This document shows, one piece after another, positions 20,370-28,875 of a stretch of 64,000 nucleotides of DNA (its first letter is position 1; every line of letters begins with the position of its first letter). A model generated the notes under the pieces. It saw only the letters and a list, made by a program, of their open reading frames with translations, was not told the DNA's origin and did no database searches. The position numbers and the translations under genes were made by a program. The stretch spans positions 310,001 to 374,000 of the forward strand of contig NZ_CP051305.1 in NCBI RefSeq assembly GCF_024181385.1. The letters are read 5' to 3'. Origin of the DNA: Treponema sp. OMZ 798. Its GTDB lineage: Bacteria; Spirochaetota; Spirochaetia; Treponematales; Treponemataceae.

Positions 20370-20759
20370 GTGAAAAATATTGGAATGGGAACAGGCCGAC
20401 GAAAAACTTCAGTGGCGCGAGTATACATTCGGGATGGTAAAGGTAAGTTAATGATCAATGATAAAGACATTAACGAATACTTTGCTACTCCGGAACAAAT
20501 CCAAAAAGCAAAAGAACCCTTAATGGTTACTGCGGGTGAATCTAAGTATGATATTATCATCACTGTACGAGGCGGAGGTCTTACAGGCCAAGCCGGTGCG
20601 TGCTCTCACGGAATTGCAAGAGCTTTAGCTCAGGTAGATGCATCAAATCATGCATCCCTAAAGGCTAACGGCTTGCTTACACGTGACTCACGAATGGTTG
20701 AACGAAAAAAATTCGGTCAGCGCGGTGCAAGACGAAGATTCCAGTTCAGCAAGCGTTAA
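20370..20759 (+). CDS. rpsI: Small ribosomal subunit protein S9
   Basis: 129 residues starting at the GTG at 20370, chosen because GGAG lies 6 bases upstream and the product then begins at the usual S9 start (VKNIGMGTGRRKTSVARV). An in-frame ATG at 20349 lies within the end of rplM and has no SD. The C-terminus GARRRFQFSKR is the conserved S9 tail that reaches the decoding centre. It lies 10 bases after rplM. Its last 77 bases may overlap the recX reading frame. Confidence 0.96.
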   Translation: MKNIGMGTGRRKTSVARVYIRDGKGKLMINDKDINEYFATPEQIQKAKEPLMVTAGESKYDIIITVRGGGLTGQAGACSHGIARALAQVDASNHASLKANGLLTRDSRMVERKKFGQRGARRRFQFSKR

Positions 20760-21393
20760 TCCTTTTTCTATTGCGGATATATGCAGCACTTCTTCGGATT
20801 TGGTGAAAATCATCAATTCTGAAGGAGTGTCTTTCGTAACAAGGCCTAATTATTTTGATGAAGATGACTTTGACGGTCTTGTTGGTGAATGCGGTTGCCC
20901 TATAAGTGAAGAGTCGCTTGATGCTCTTCTTAATGCGGTAAGAATTTATGAGGCTGAGTGTGCCGCTGCAGCCTATTTGTACAGAGCTGAACATTCCCGG
21001 TTTCAGTTGGATTTGAAGCTCAGAAAAAAAGGCTTTTTAGCCTCTGAAATTAATCCGGCACTCGATTACCTTACGGGAAAAGGTTTACTTGATGACAGGC
21101 GGTTTGCCGTAGCTTGGCTTAACACCAGAGTTATCAGTAAAAAAGAAGGCCGTAATAGATTGGCCTCCGAGCTGGCCCTAAGAGGAGTGAGCTTTAAAAT
21201 TGTTGAGGATGTGCTTAATGAGTTTTTTTCGGAGCATTCAGAAGAAGAACTTTGCCGAAAAGCTTTGGAAAAACAGCTGATAAATGGATTGGATAAACCT
21301 CGGTTGATGCAAAAAATGTATAGACTGGGTTTTTCCGTTAGCACTGTAAATATATGTTTGGAGGGAATTGAAAACATTACCGACTCTTTTTAA
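20683..21393 (+). CDS. recX: RecX-family regulatory protein
   Basis: Up to 236 residues. The three-helix RecX repeats are visible in the second half: AAAYLYRAEHSRFQLDLKLRKKGF, YLTGKGLLDDRRFAVAWLNTR, and GRNRLASELALRGV. RecX binds RecA filaments and limits recombinase activity. The frame opens at an ATG at 20683 inside the end of rpsI, a 77-base overlap. A later GTG (about 20728 or 20800) may be the true start, since the N-terminal 60 residues are acidic and not RecX-like. recA itself lies about 20 kb away, so recX here is tied to ribosomal protein expression rather than to recA. Confidence 0.8.
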   Translation: MTHEWLNEKNSVSAVQDEDSSSASVNPFSIADICSTSSDLVKIINSEGVSFVTRPNYFDEDDFDGLVGECGCPISEESLDALLNAVRIYEAECAAAAYLYRAEHSRFQLDLKLRKKGFLASEINPALDYLTGKGLLDDRRFAVAWLNTRVISKKEGRNRLASELALRGVSFKIVEDVLNEFFSEHSEEELCRKALEKQLINGLDKPRLMQKMYRLGFSVSTVNICLEGIENITDSF

Positions 21394-21414
21394 GGTTTGT
21401 TTCATTGTTATACT

Positions 21415-22017
21415 ATGGGTAAAAGCGAAAATAGAAGACGAGTTAAAATGTACTCCGCCCTTGAGGTTGCAAATATATGCGGAGTTGTAAATCAGACTGC
21501 CATTAACTGGATTAGAAACGGTTATTTAAAAGCTTTTAATACGCCGGGCGGACAATATAGGGTATATTATGAAGACTTGCTCCTCTTTATAAAAGAAAGA
21601 GGAATGAAGATTCCTCCTGAGTTGCAAGATTCGTTGGATGATGCTCATTGGAATTCCATCATAATTATAGATGATGACGTTGTTTTAAATGAGGCTGTCG
21701 CTTCATTTTTTAATAAAAACCTTCCTAATTTGACTGTATACAAGTCCTTCGACGGCTTTGATGCAGGGACCCAGCTTGTAAAACATAAACCCGGATTTGT
21801 TATTTTGGATATAGACCTTCCCGGAGTCAACGGTAAGGAAATATGCAAAAAAATAAAGACAGACCCCTTCTTCGGTCAGCCTTATATAATCGTTATAACC
21901 GGATTGGACGACGATACCTTAGAAAAGCAAATGAAAGATCTGGGGGCAGATTCCTTCTTTAGGAAGCCTATAGATTTCAATGCTATATTGAGAGAAATAA
22001 ACGAGGTTGTAAGCTAG
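21415..22017 (+). CDS. HTH (excisionase/MerR-like) plus C-terminal receiver domain regulator
   Basis: About 200 residues. The N-terminal 60 form a DNA-binding domain of the MerR/excisionase type (SALEVANICGVVNQTAINWI, then NTPGGQYRVYYEDLL). The C-terminal 120 form a receiver domain with all key residues: the acidic pair in IIIIDDDV, the phospho-acceptor Asp in LDIDLPGVNG, Thr in VITG, and Lys in FRKPID. Response regulators usually have the receiver first, so this order is inverted. The start is uncertain: ATG at 21415, or ATG at 21448 at the beginning of the HTH. A TATACT box just before 21415 could be a -10. The next gene begins 5 bases after the stop. Confidence 0.8.
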   Translation: MGKSENRRRVKMYSALEVANICGVVNQTAINWIRNGYLKAFNTPGGQYRVYYEDLLLFIKERGMKIPPELQDSLDDAHWNSIIIIDDDVVLNEAVASFFNKNLPNLTVYKSFDGFDAGTQLVKHKPGFVILDIDLPGVNGKEICKKIKTDPFFGQPYIIVITGLDDDTLEKQMKDLGADSFFRKPIDFNAILREINEVVS

Positions 22018-22022
22018 AGCGA

Positions 22023-23210
22023 ATGACCCTTGATAAAGCAAAAAGTGTTATAATAGAGACGGGAAAAAGGCTTTTAACGTCCGGTTTGACGGTACGTACA
22101 TGGGGAAATGTAAGTGTCCGTATTGATGCCGATACTTTTGCTATCACTCCTTCCGGCTATGCTTATGAAGACTTAAAGCCCGAACACATAGTTGTTCTTA
22201 AAATAAACAGGCCTGAAAGCTCAGGGCCTATCAAGCCTTCTTCTGAACGCTATGTTCATGCAGGTCTTTATAAAGCCGATCAAAATATAAAATTTATAAT
22301 CCATACACATCAAAAATTTGCCTCTGCCGTTTCGGGCTGTTTTTCTTCCATACCTGTGGAGGACAAGGCGTTAAGCTCTATTTTGGGGGAATCCGTACCT
22401 GTTGCGAAGTATGCTTCTTCGGGTACAAAAAAAATCGCCCGTAACACCGTAAAATGTTTAACTAGGCCGGCCGGAGCAATAATAATGGCTCAACATGGGG
22501 CGGTCTGTTTTGGTGCTGATGCAGATGAAGCTTTTAAGCAAGCTGAGGCTTTGGAAGAACTTTGCCGTAATTTGATTTTTGCTGAAGTTCCAGCCCTGGC
22601 CCTTGCTTACCGCCGGTATGAAAAAAAGACCTTGCAGCCCTTGATTAATTTTTATGCAAGCTGCCGTGAAGGAGACTCATGCACCGTTTACGATAAAACT
22701 ACCAATATTACAATTTGCAAGATGGATATAAAATCCGGAAATATAACGGAAGGCCTTTTTGATTTTCAAGCCGATTTGCATAGGCGTATATACGATACAT
22801 ATCCCGATATTAACTTTATAGAGCAAAGCTCCATGCCTTCCGCTTTTTTTGTTTCAAAAAAAATGAACATAGATAACTGCATCCCCGCTTTTTTAGATGA
22901 TTTTGCTCAGATTGCCGGAGAAAACATCTTTTTGTTTCCGTTTTTTGAAAGCCGGGCTGAAGAGATGAGCGGCGAAATTGTAGATGCCTTGAAAAACCGT
23001 TCTTGCGTGTTGATAAATGAAAGCGGAGCCCTCTGCTGTGTTTCCGATAAGGATGATATTCGGCCCTTAAACGAAATTTTAGAAAAAAATCTTTTGGCCT
23101 TCGTCCTTTCATGGAAATTTAAAAATTATTTTCCGATCAGCAGAAGAAGTGCACAAAGAATGAGAAGCGGTTACATCGGAGAGTATTCCAAAATGAGTTT
23201 ACAAATTTAG
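22023..23210 (+). CDS. Class II aldolase/adducin protein with a degenerate second copy
   Basis: 395 residues. Residues about 1-200 are a class II aldolase/adducin domain: TWGNVSVRI, ITPSGYAYEDL, SSERYVHAGLY, the zinc ligands in FIIHTHQ, and a third His in AQHGAVCFG. Enzymes of this type cleave or epimerise phosphorylated sugars such as fuculose- or ribulose-phosphate. Residues about 215-395 look like a second copy of the fold. The segment LHRRIYDTYPDINFIEQSS lines up with VHAGLYKADQNIKFIIHTH, but the zinc HxH is replaced. The second half is therefore probably structural. It starts 5 bases after the regulator gene, suggesting an operon. The substrate is unknown. Confidence 0.75.
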   Translation: MTLDKAKSVIIETGKRLLTSGLTVRTWGNVSVRIDADTFAITPSGYAYEDLKPEHIVVLKINRPESSGPIKPSSERYVHAGLYKADQNIKFIIHTHQKFASAVSGCFSSIPVEDKALSSILGESVPVAKYASSGTKKIARNTVKCLTRPAGAIIMAQHGAVCFGADADEAFKQAEALEELCRNLIFAEVPALALAYRRYEKKTLQPLINFYASCREGDSCTVYDKTTNITICKMDIKSGNITEGLFDFQADLHRRIYDTYPDINFIEQSSMPSAFFVSKKMNIDNCIPAFLDDFAQIAGENIFLFPFFESRAEEMSGEIVDALKNRSCVLINESGALCCVSDKDDIRPLNEILEKNLLAFVLSWKFKNYFPISRRSAQRMRSGYIGEYSKMSLQI

Positions 23211-23225
23211 AGGTTTAAATTTAAG

Positions 23226-24431
23226 ATGAAAAATATAAAAAAAATATTGCTTGTAGTTTTTATCGGCCTTTTATTCGGCTGTAGACGCGAAACTCCTTTA
23301 GAGCTTGAAAGAGAAGAAAAGTTTACCCTTAATTACGGACTTTTTGAAAATGAGCTAAATCTTTTTAATTTGAACAGTACCTACTCACGCCCCGATACTC
23401 AGATTTTAATGAAGGAAGGTATATTCTATATTGTAAATTCCGGCGGGCAAAAAATTTTAAAACTCTCTTCATTCGGCGATTTGCTTACATTTTTTTATAA
23501 TCCCGAGTCAAATATGGAACCTTCCTTTATGCAGAATAATCCTCAGGATGTTAAGGCGACTACAAGGGGATCCGTAAAATATCCCTTTAACCATCCTGCT
23601 CTTTTGACCGTAAGCTCTTCTAAGGAACTCTTTGTTGTAGATTCGGTTTTAGATGAAAGGATCGAGTACGATCATGAGGAGAATTTGGCCCTAAGGGATA
23701 TAATCCTGCATTTCGACGAAAACGGCAATTTTATAGACTACCTGGGGCAGGAAGGTTTCGGCGGGACACCGTTTCCTTCTATCGAAGGAATACATACAAA
23801 TTCTTCCAACGATATAATAGTCGTTTGCCGGACACAGACGAGTTTAAAAATTTATTGGTATAACCGCATGGGAGATCTTTTATATAAGATACCTATATTT
23901 TTTAATGCGATACCGAATCCCTATGAAGGTTCCGTTAAAATATTTTCTTCAATCGATAAGATAATTCCGGATTTTGATGATCTTTATTTATATATCAAGA
24001 TTGATTACTATCTTGAAGAAAAGGATGCAGCAACTAAGGCGAACCTTGGAGTAAGTTACGATAAGAGCTGTTTGTATTTTTTAAATATTAAAACCGGTAA
24101 GTATGATAAAAAAACGGATATAGATGCCTATGAGGGAACTGAAGTATCGGGAAACGAAAATATTACTTTTAAAAAAGTTTATGAGATGATAGGCATTACC
24201 GAAAAAGGCTGGTGCTATTTGTTGACTCCGACAAGTAAAGGCTATGCTCTTGAGATTATGAATTTAAAATCCCACAAAAAATATAAAAAAGATTTGATTG
24301 TTTCAAGCGGAGAAATGTTTTATAATACCTTCCATGTTTCTTCCAAAGGAATTATCTCGGCCCTTCTTGCCAGAGATGATAAGGCCTTAATCGTATGGTG
24401 GAGGGCCGATAAAATTATCGGTGATAAATAA
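23226..24431 (+). CDS. Lipoprotein, beta-propeller-like, unknown
   Basis: 401 residues with a lipoprotein signal ending in the lipobox LLFGC (Cys about residue 19). The mature part is rich in short beta strands with a repeated pattern of a short strand followed by charged turns (FYIVNSGGQKILKLSSFGDLL, ELFVVDSVLDERIEYD, LHFDENGNFIDYLGQEG). This is the look of an NHL/six-bladed propeller. It may be one of the conserved spirochete lipoproteins, but I cannot name it. The SD AGAGG precedes the ATG. The stop overlaps the next start in TAATG, so the following membrane protein is translationally coupled and probably a partner. Confidence 0.7.
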   Translation: MKNIKKILLVVFIGLLFGCRRETPLELEREEKFTLNYGLFENELNLFNLNSTYSRPDTQILMKEGIFYIVNSGGQKILKLSSFGDLLTFFYNPESNMEPSFMQNNPQDVKATTRGSVKYPFNHPALLTVSSSKELFVVDSVLDERIEYDHEENLALRDIILHFDENGNFIDYLGQEGFGGTPFPSIEGIHTNSSNDIIVVCRTQTSLKIYWYNRMGDLLYKIPIFFNAIPNPYEGSVKIFSSIDKIIPDFDDLYLYIKIDYYLEEKDAATKANLGVSYDKSCLYFLNIKTGKYDKKTDIDAYEGTEVSGNENITFKKVYEMIGITEKGWCYLLTPTSKGYALEIMNLKSHKKYKKDLIVSSGEMFYNTFHVSSKGIISALLARDDKALIVWWRADKIIGDK

Positions 24432-25003
24432 TGAGTGATGATGATCTGTTTGAAAAAAGGAATTCTTCTTCGCGTGAAGTTTTTACACGCTATAATAGGG
24501 AAGATAGAATAAAAAATGCATCCGAAAAGGTCAGACAGCTGCACGATCCGGATTTTGTAAAAAGAAGAAGCTTTATAAAAAGTGTGACGGAAAACAGGGG
24601 CTTAAGATCAGTATTTTTTGTTATAGTTGTTCTGGTAAGTATCAACATTGCTTTTTTTATTACCCGCTCCGATAGAAATAGGGGGAAAATTTATGGAATA
24701 AAAACGGAATTAAAATCCCTTATTTATCAAGACAGAGTTTTGGCAAATTTACATTTGAGTGAAAATTCTAAATTTTTAGAAAACTTAAAAGAAAGCCAAG
24801 AAAAAGACGGGGCCTTGGTAAGAGTAAATTTTATCTTTTTGGATGACAAGGGCGGTAAATTATCGTCCTCGCTTCAGTCCGGTATTTATACGGGAGGAGA
24901 GCTTAGGTTTTCTGCTCAACATGAATCGGGTAATGCAAAAAAAGTTCAAGCCGAGATTTATATTAAAGAAAAACTTTTAGTTTTATCTGCAAAAGTAAAA
25001 TGA
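24431..25003 (+). CDS. Single-pass membrane protein coupled to the lipoprotein gene
   Basis: 190 residues. A charged cytoplasmic N-terminus (about 1-55) precedes one membrane segment (about 58-78, VFFVIVVLVSINIAFFI) and an extracytoplasmic part of about 110 residues. I recognise no family. Its ATG overlaps the upstream lipoprotein stop (TAATG), and its own stop overlaps the next ATG (ATGA). Both are strong signs of a tightly coupled operon. It may assemble with the lipoprotein across the membrane. Confidence 0.7.
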   Translation: MSDDDLFEKRNSSSREVFTRYNREDRIKNASEKVRQLHDPDFVKRRSFIKSVTENRGLRSVFFVIVVLVSINIAFFITRSDRNRGKIYGIKTELKSLIYQDRVLANLHLSENSKFLENLKESQEKDGALVRVNFIFLDDKGGKLSSSLQSGIYTGGELRFSAQHESGNAKKVQAEIYIKEKLLVLSAKVK

Positions 25004-25905
25004 GAAAAAAAATGAGTATAAACAAAAAATATAAGTGCCGATTATGTAAGATCTGTGACGGCAGAGGCTGTATAGGAGAGCTTCCCGGAATGGGCGGAGT
25101 CTTTGAGAGCTCTAACTTTATTTTAAACTGTGCCGACTGGAAAAGCTATTATACCTCTCAATCCCATCCTCTGCCGAGGCTGCGGCTTGCTCCGATTACG
25201 GGAGCTGTAGAAAATATCGGCTATGAGGACGAAAGGCAGTTTTATTTTGATCTTATCGAAGCTTCGGTTAAGGCCGGCTTGGCTTTGAGCATAGGAGACG
25301 GCTATCCCGATTTAAAACTTTTTTCAGGCATTGGAGTTTTAAAAAATGCAAAAAAGAAGGGTGCCGTCTTTTTAAAACCCTACCCGCAAATGAAGCTTTT
25401 TGAAAGGATTGAAGCCTCAAAAGAGGTTGCGGAAATTATCGGGGTAGACACGGATGCCTATAACATAGTAACTATGCGGAATCTTGTTCATCTTGAAAAA
25501 AAGACTGCAAAAGATTTGACTGCCTTAAAAAAATATGCAAAGCTCCCTTTTGCCGTTAAGGGTGTTTTTACCTCTTATGATATCGAGGTGATAAAAGAAC
25601 TTAAGCCCGACATTGCCGTAATTTCAAATCACGGGGGACGTATCGAAACCGATAGGGGAAGCGTTGCTGCCTTTGCCCATGCCCATTTAAAGGAAATAAA
25701 GAAATATACGGGAGAGGTTTGGGCTGACGGCGGCTTACGAAAAAGAGATGATTTTATCGCAGCTTCATCTTTAGGGATTGAAGAGGTTTTAATAGGCCGG
25801 CCCTGCATTACCGCTCTTCTTAGGGATAGGAAAAACGGCATAAAAAATTTTATCGATTCGATTTTAAGTGAAGATTTAAATCGAGAAGCCTCGCGGTCAA
25901 GTTAA
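25000..25905 (+). CDS. FMN-dependent alpha-hydroxy-acid oxidising protein
   Basis: 301 residues of TIM-barrel type. Family features are FLKPYPQ on an early strand, PFAVKGVFTSYDIEVIKEL (the Lys strand), ISNHGGR (the SNHGGR motif of FMN alpha-hydroxy-acid dehydrogenases, His catalytic), then WADGGLRKRDDFIAASSLG and VLIGRP. Related proteins oxidise L-lactate, glycolate or similar acids, or act as isopentenyl-diphosphate isomerase type 2. The N-terminus has a Cys-rich stretch (CRLCKICDGRGCIG) that is not part of the classical enzymes and could bind a metal or cluster. It starts in ATGA overlap with the upstream gene. The substrate cannot be told from sequence. Confidence 0.75.
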   Translation: MRKKMSINKKYKCRLCKICDGRGCIGELPGMGGVFESSNFILNCADWKSYYTSQSHPLPRLRLAPITGAVENIGYEDERQFYFDLIEASVKAGLALSIGDGYPDLKLFSGIGVLKNAKKKGAVFLKPYPQMKLFERIEASKEVAEIIGVDTDAYNIVTMRNLVHLEKKTAKDLTALKKYAKLPFAVKGVFTSYDIEVIKELKPDIAVISNHGGRIETDRGSVAAFAHAHLKEIKKYTGEVWADGGLRKRDDFIAASSLGIEEVLIGRPCITALLRDRKNGIKNFIDSILSEDLNREASRSS

Positions 25906-25921
25906 GGAGCTTTGAAAAAAT

Positions 25922-26662
25922 TTGAAAACCCGTTTAGACAGAATATTGGCCCTAAGCGGCCTCGGCTCCAGAAACGATGTAAAAAAAATGATACGCAAAA
26001 AAAACTGCTGTGTGGACGGGGTGCGTATTGTTTCTCCTTCTTTTATTTTGGATACGGAGCTAAATAAAATAACCATAGACGGCGAACCTCTTGTGCTTAG
26101 AACAAATGTTTATCTTATGTTTAATAAACCGCAAGGCTGCGTAACCTCGACAAGCGATCCCGTGCATAAGACCGTAATGGATTATATAAAAGCTCCCTTT
26201 GACAAGATGAAGCTTTTTCCCATTGGACGGCTTGATATAGATACCGAAGGTCTTTTGATTATCACCGATGACGGGGAGATTACCCATAAGATTACTTCGC
26301 CCAAGTCGGGAACAGTCAAGACCTATTATTTGGAACTAAGCCGCGAACTCTCCGCCGAGGAATTTAAAAATTACTGCGAAGAATTTGAAAATGGAATTGT
26401 TCTAAAAAACGGCTACAGATGTCTTCCTGCAAAATTTGAAAGATGTGAAAACAAAACAGGTTCCAATAGAAGCGGATTTTTAATGCATATAACCGAGGGG
26501 AAATTTCATCAGGTAAAAAAAATGTGCTTGAGCGCAGGCAACGAACTTTGTTACCTGCGCCGCATTGCAGTCGGCTCAATCGTTTTGGATAAAAGCTTAA
26601 AAAGCGGGGAATACCGAGAGCTTTCCGCCTGCGAGATAGACTCACTGAGAGATTATTTTTGA
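25922..26662 (+). CDS. rsuA: RsuA-type 16S rRNA pseudouridine synthase
   Basis: 246 residues: an N-terminal S4 RNA-binding domain (RLDRILALSGLGSRNDVKKM) and a pseudouridine synthase domain with LMFNKPQGCVTS and the catalytic Asp in FPIGRLDIDTEG. The KFHQVKKMC motif follows. This is the RsuA/RluB/E/F family, and the short length with LDTE points to an RsuA-like enzyme modifying the small rRNA. The start is a TTG at 25922. The SD AAGGAG is 12 bases upstream, rather far. Its stop is 31 bases from the converging tyrS stop. Confidence 0.85.
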   Translation: MKTRLDRILALSGLGSRNDVKKMIRKKNCCVDGVRIVSPSFILDTELNKITIDGEPLVLRTNVYLMFNKPQGCVTSTSDPVHKTVMDYIKAPFDKMKLFPIGRLDIDTEGLLIITDDGEITHKITSPKSGTVKTYYLELSRELSAEEFKNYCEEFENGIVLKNGYRCLPAKFERCENKTGSNRSGFLMHITEGKFHQVKKMCLSAGNELCYLRRIAVGSIVLDKSLKSGEYRELSACEIDSLRDYF

Positions 26663-26693
26663 TGAGGTTTATTTTAAAACATATACTTCCGGT

Positions 26694-27914
26694 TTAGCCG
26701 AAAATTACCCTCATAAAGCGTTTTTTTCCGGCACGCAGAATCATTTCGTTGTCCTTATCGAGTTTATCTTTTCCGATTAAAGCCTTGATGTCGGAGATTT
26801 TTTCTTCGTTTATAAAAGCTCCTCCCTGTTCGACAAGGCGGCGGGCCTCGCTCTTGGTTGAGGCAAGTCCTGCTTCGGCAAAGAGGTCAAGCACTCCGAT
26901 TCCTTCGTTTAATTTTGCAAGGTTTAAATTTGCTGTGGGCATGGCTTCTTTATTGCCGCCGCCCGAAAAAGCTGCCCTTGCGCCTTCCAAGGCTTTTTCG
27001 GCTTCTTCCTTTCCGTGGATGACGGCTGTAACTTCAAGGGCCAGTCTTTCCTTAGCCTTGTTTATGTCTCCTGCACAAATAGTCTTTATTTCTTCTATAG
27101 ATAGGAAGGTAAAAAGAAGCATGAATTTTTCGACATCGGCATCGGCAACATTTCTCCAATACTGGAAAAAGTCGTAGGGCGAAACCATGTCCGGATCCAA
27201 GAAGAGGGCTCCCTTTTCGCTCTTTCCCATCTTTTGGCCGTCAGACCTTGTAATGAGAGGAACGGTGAGGGCAAAAACTTCCTTAGATACCTTTCTGCGG
27301 ATAAGGTCGCTTCCTGCAACCATGTTTCCCCATTGGTCGTCTCCTCCTAATTGGAGCTCTACATTGTAGTTTTGATTGAGCATTAAAAAGTCGTAGCTTT
27401 GTAAGAGCTGGTAGTTAAATTCCAAAAAGGAAAGGCCTGTTTCCATTCTTTTTTTGTAGGCCTCAAAGCTGAGCATCCTGTTTACCGAAAAATGAGAGCC
27501 TATATCGCGTAAAAAGTCGATGTAATTTAAGTCTGCAATCCAATCCTTATTGTCGGCAAACCGGACTTGAGCGAAGTCTTCGGCTAAAAATTTTTCAAGC
27601 TGCCTTTGAATCGAAGCAGCATTTTTATCGAGCTCATCATACGGAAGCATTTTGCGCATCTCGGTCTTGCCCGATGGGTCGCCTATGCGGGCTGTGCCTC
27701 CTCCTATCAAGACTATGCCCTTGTGTCCCTCGCGGCATAAATGCTTTAAGGCAAACATCGGAACCATGTGTCCTATGTGTAAGCTGGGTCCTGTGGGATC
27801 TGTTCCTATGTAAAAACTGATCGGCCCCTTGTCCATCCTGTCTGATAGGGCTTGCAAGTCGGTGCATTGCTGAAAAAAGCCCCTCTCTTGTAATCTTTTT
27901 AATGCTTTGTTCAT
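26694..27914 (-). CDS. tyrS: Tyrosyl-tRNA synthetase
   Basis: 406 residues from the ATG at 27914. Class I features are the HIGH motif in SLHIGHMVPMF and the KMSKS loop as QKMGKSEKG. Tyrosine-binding residues lie in QLGGDDQWGN, and a C-terminal S4 RNA-binding domain (STKSEARRLVEQGGAFIN) completes it. The family normally begins MNKALKxLQERGF, which is exactly what the 27914 start gives. An upstream in-frame ATG at 27977 is rejected because the promoter lies between the two. No SD precedes the ATG and the predicted transcript starts on it, so the mRNA should be leaderless. Confidence 0.95.
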   Translation of the reverse strand: MNKALKRLQERGFFQQCTDLQALSDRMDKGPISFYIGTDPTGPSLHIGHMVPMFALKHLCREGHKGIVLIGGGTARIGDPSGKTEMRKMLPYDELDKNAASIQRQLEKFLAEDFAQVRFADNKDWIADLNYIDFLRDIGSHFSVNRMLSFEAYKKRMETGLSFLEFNYQLLQSYDFLMLNQNYNVELQLGGDDQWGNMVAGSDLIRRKVSKEVFALTVPLITRSDGQKMGKSEKGALFLDPDMVSPYDFFQYWRNVADADVEKFMLLFTFLSIEEIKTICAGDINKAKERLALEVTAVIHGKEEAEKALEGARAAFSGGGNKEAMPTANLNLAKLNEGIGVLDLFAEAGLASTKSEARRLVEQGGAFINEEKISDIKALIGKDKLDKDNEMILRAGKKRFMRVIFG

Positions 27915-27920
27915 GTTTTG

Positions 27921-27949
27921 ACTATACAATAATTTTAAGCTTGGGTCAA
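27921..27949 (-). promoter_or_regulatory. tyrS promoter predicting a leaderless mRNA
   Basis: On the minus strand TTGACC (27949-27944) and TATAGT (27926-27921) are 17 bases apart. The -10 box ends 6 bases before the A of the tyrS ATG, so the expected transcription start falls on the start codon. Confidence 0.78.
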
Positions 27950-27963
27950 CTAACGTATTAAAA

Positions 27964-28715
27964 TTATAGTTTTTCAATTTCGGATTCTGAAAGACCTGTA
28001 ACCTTCTTAATTAAAGATATATCCAGTTTTTCCATTTTCATAAGTCTAGCGGTTTCCCTTTTTGTATTGTTCTTGATATCCATTTCAAAAGTAGATAATA
28101 ACCTATATTCTTGCCTTGCCTGTTCATTTTGTTTTACTGTTTGTATCATTTCTTCTATCCCCCTTGTAAATTCATTATTTGTTTTACCTGTTTTAAGATA
28201 TTCTAAAAAGTCCTTTAAATCTTTGTCTTCAGTATTTTCAAAGGCATTCGCATTTATTATAACTTTTTTTGTGCCGTCTTGTAAAGATGTGTTTTTATCT
28301 TCAAGGCAAATATTTTCAAATGTATAAACAGGTATATTTTACCTATAGCATCAAAGGTGCAGATAAAAATTATAAAGCTGTCGTTTAAAGCGTTATAAGA
28401 ATTCCCCTTATCCAAAAACGAAATATCAATAGCAGCTTGATAAAACCTCATTCTTTTTGGTATATTCCTTTCATTGCTTACCTGCATTTCCACATCATAA
28501 AATTTACCATCTTCTGTTTGCACAAGAACATCAAACCTTACTGACTTTGCCTGTTCATAGGTTTTAATATTATGCTGAACAGAAATATAGATAATTTTAC
28601 CTATTGTGTCTGATAGTATGATTTCAATAAGTCTTTTACAAAAATTCGGATCTTGCATGACCTTATAAAACATAAAATCATCCTGTAATGTTAATTCTTC
28701 GAATCTTTTTACCAT
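27964..28715 (-). pseudogene. Rpn-family PD-(D/E)XK nuclease/transposase-like gene, frameshifted
   Basis: Two frames together make one Rpn (recombination-promoting nuclease, PDDEXK_2) protein. The first, 28715 to about 28335, gives TLQDDFMFYKVMQDPNFCK, then the nuclease core RFDVLVQTEDGKFYDVEMQ (D...ExQ) and FIIFICTFDAIG. The expected continuation VYTFENICLEDKNTSLQDG is found in another frame from about 28330. That frame stays open to 27964 through a typical Glu/Arg-rich helical tail. A shift of one base (or two) in the stretch 28330-28343 separates them. Without it the protein would be about 250 residues, shorter than the 290-300 common in the family. SD AGGAG precedes the ATG. It could be a recent mutation or a sequence error. 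Confidence 0.8.
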
Positions 28716-28875
28716 TTGTTTTCTCCTAATTTTTTCACATTTACCCTCCTCATTATATTTGTAGGATTTATTTGAAAAAAATACTAAAATTTCCGGATAA
28801 AAATATTTATTATTAAAAATTCCTTCGCGGCCTTTGCGTCCCTTGCGGTTTATTCACACGCAGTTTCCAACATAA

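Noticed and set aside
21400..21414. Leaderless start for the HTH-receiver gene at 21415 (TATACT right before ATG)
   Set aside because: The -10 ends only one or two bases before this ATG, too close for initiation there. It would fit a start at 21448, so I left the start open.
27915..27977. Upstream 21-codon extension of tyrS
   Set aside because: It would include the -35/-10 promoter and lies before the family start MNKAL.
28740..28875. Possible gene between the Rpn pseudogene and the tRNA
   Set aside because: The 135 bases are AT-rich and hold no open frame with an SD; only the tRNA promoter is supported.
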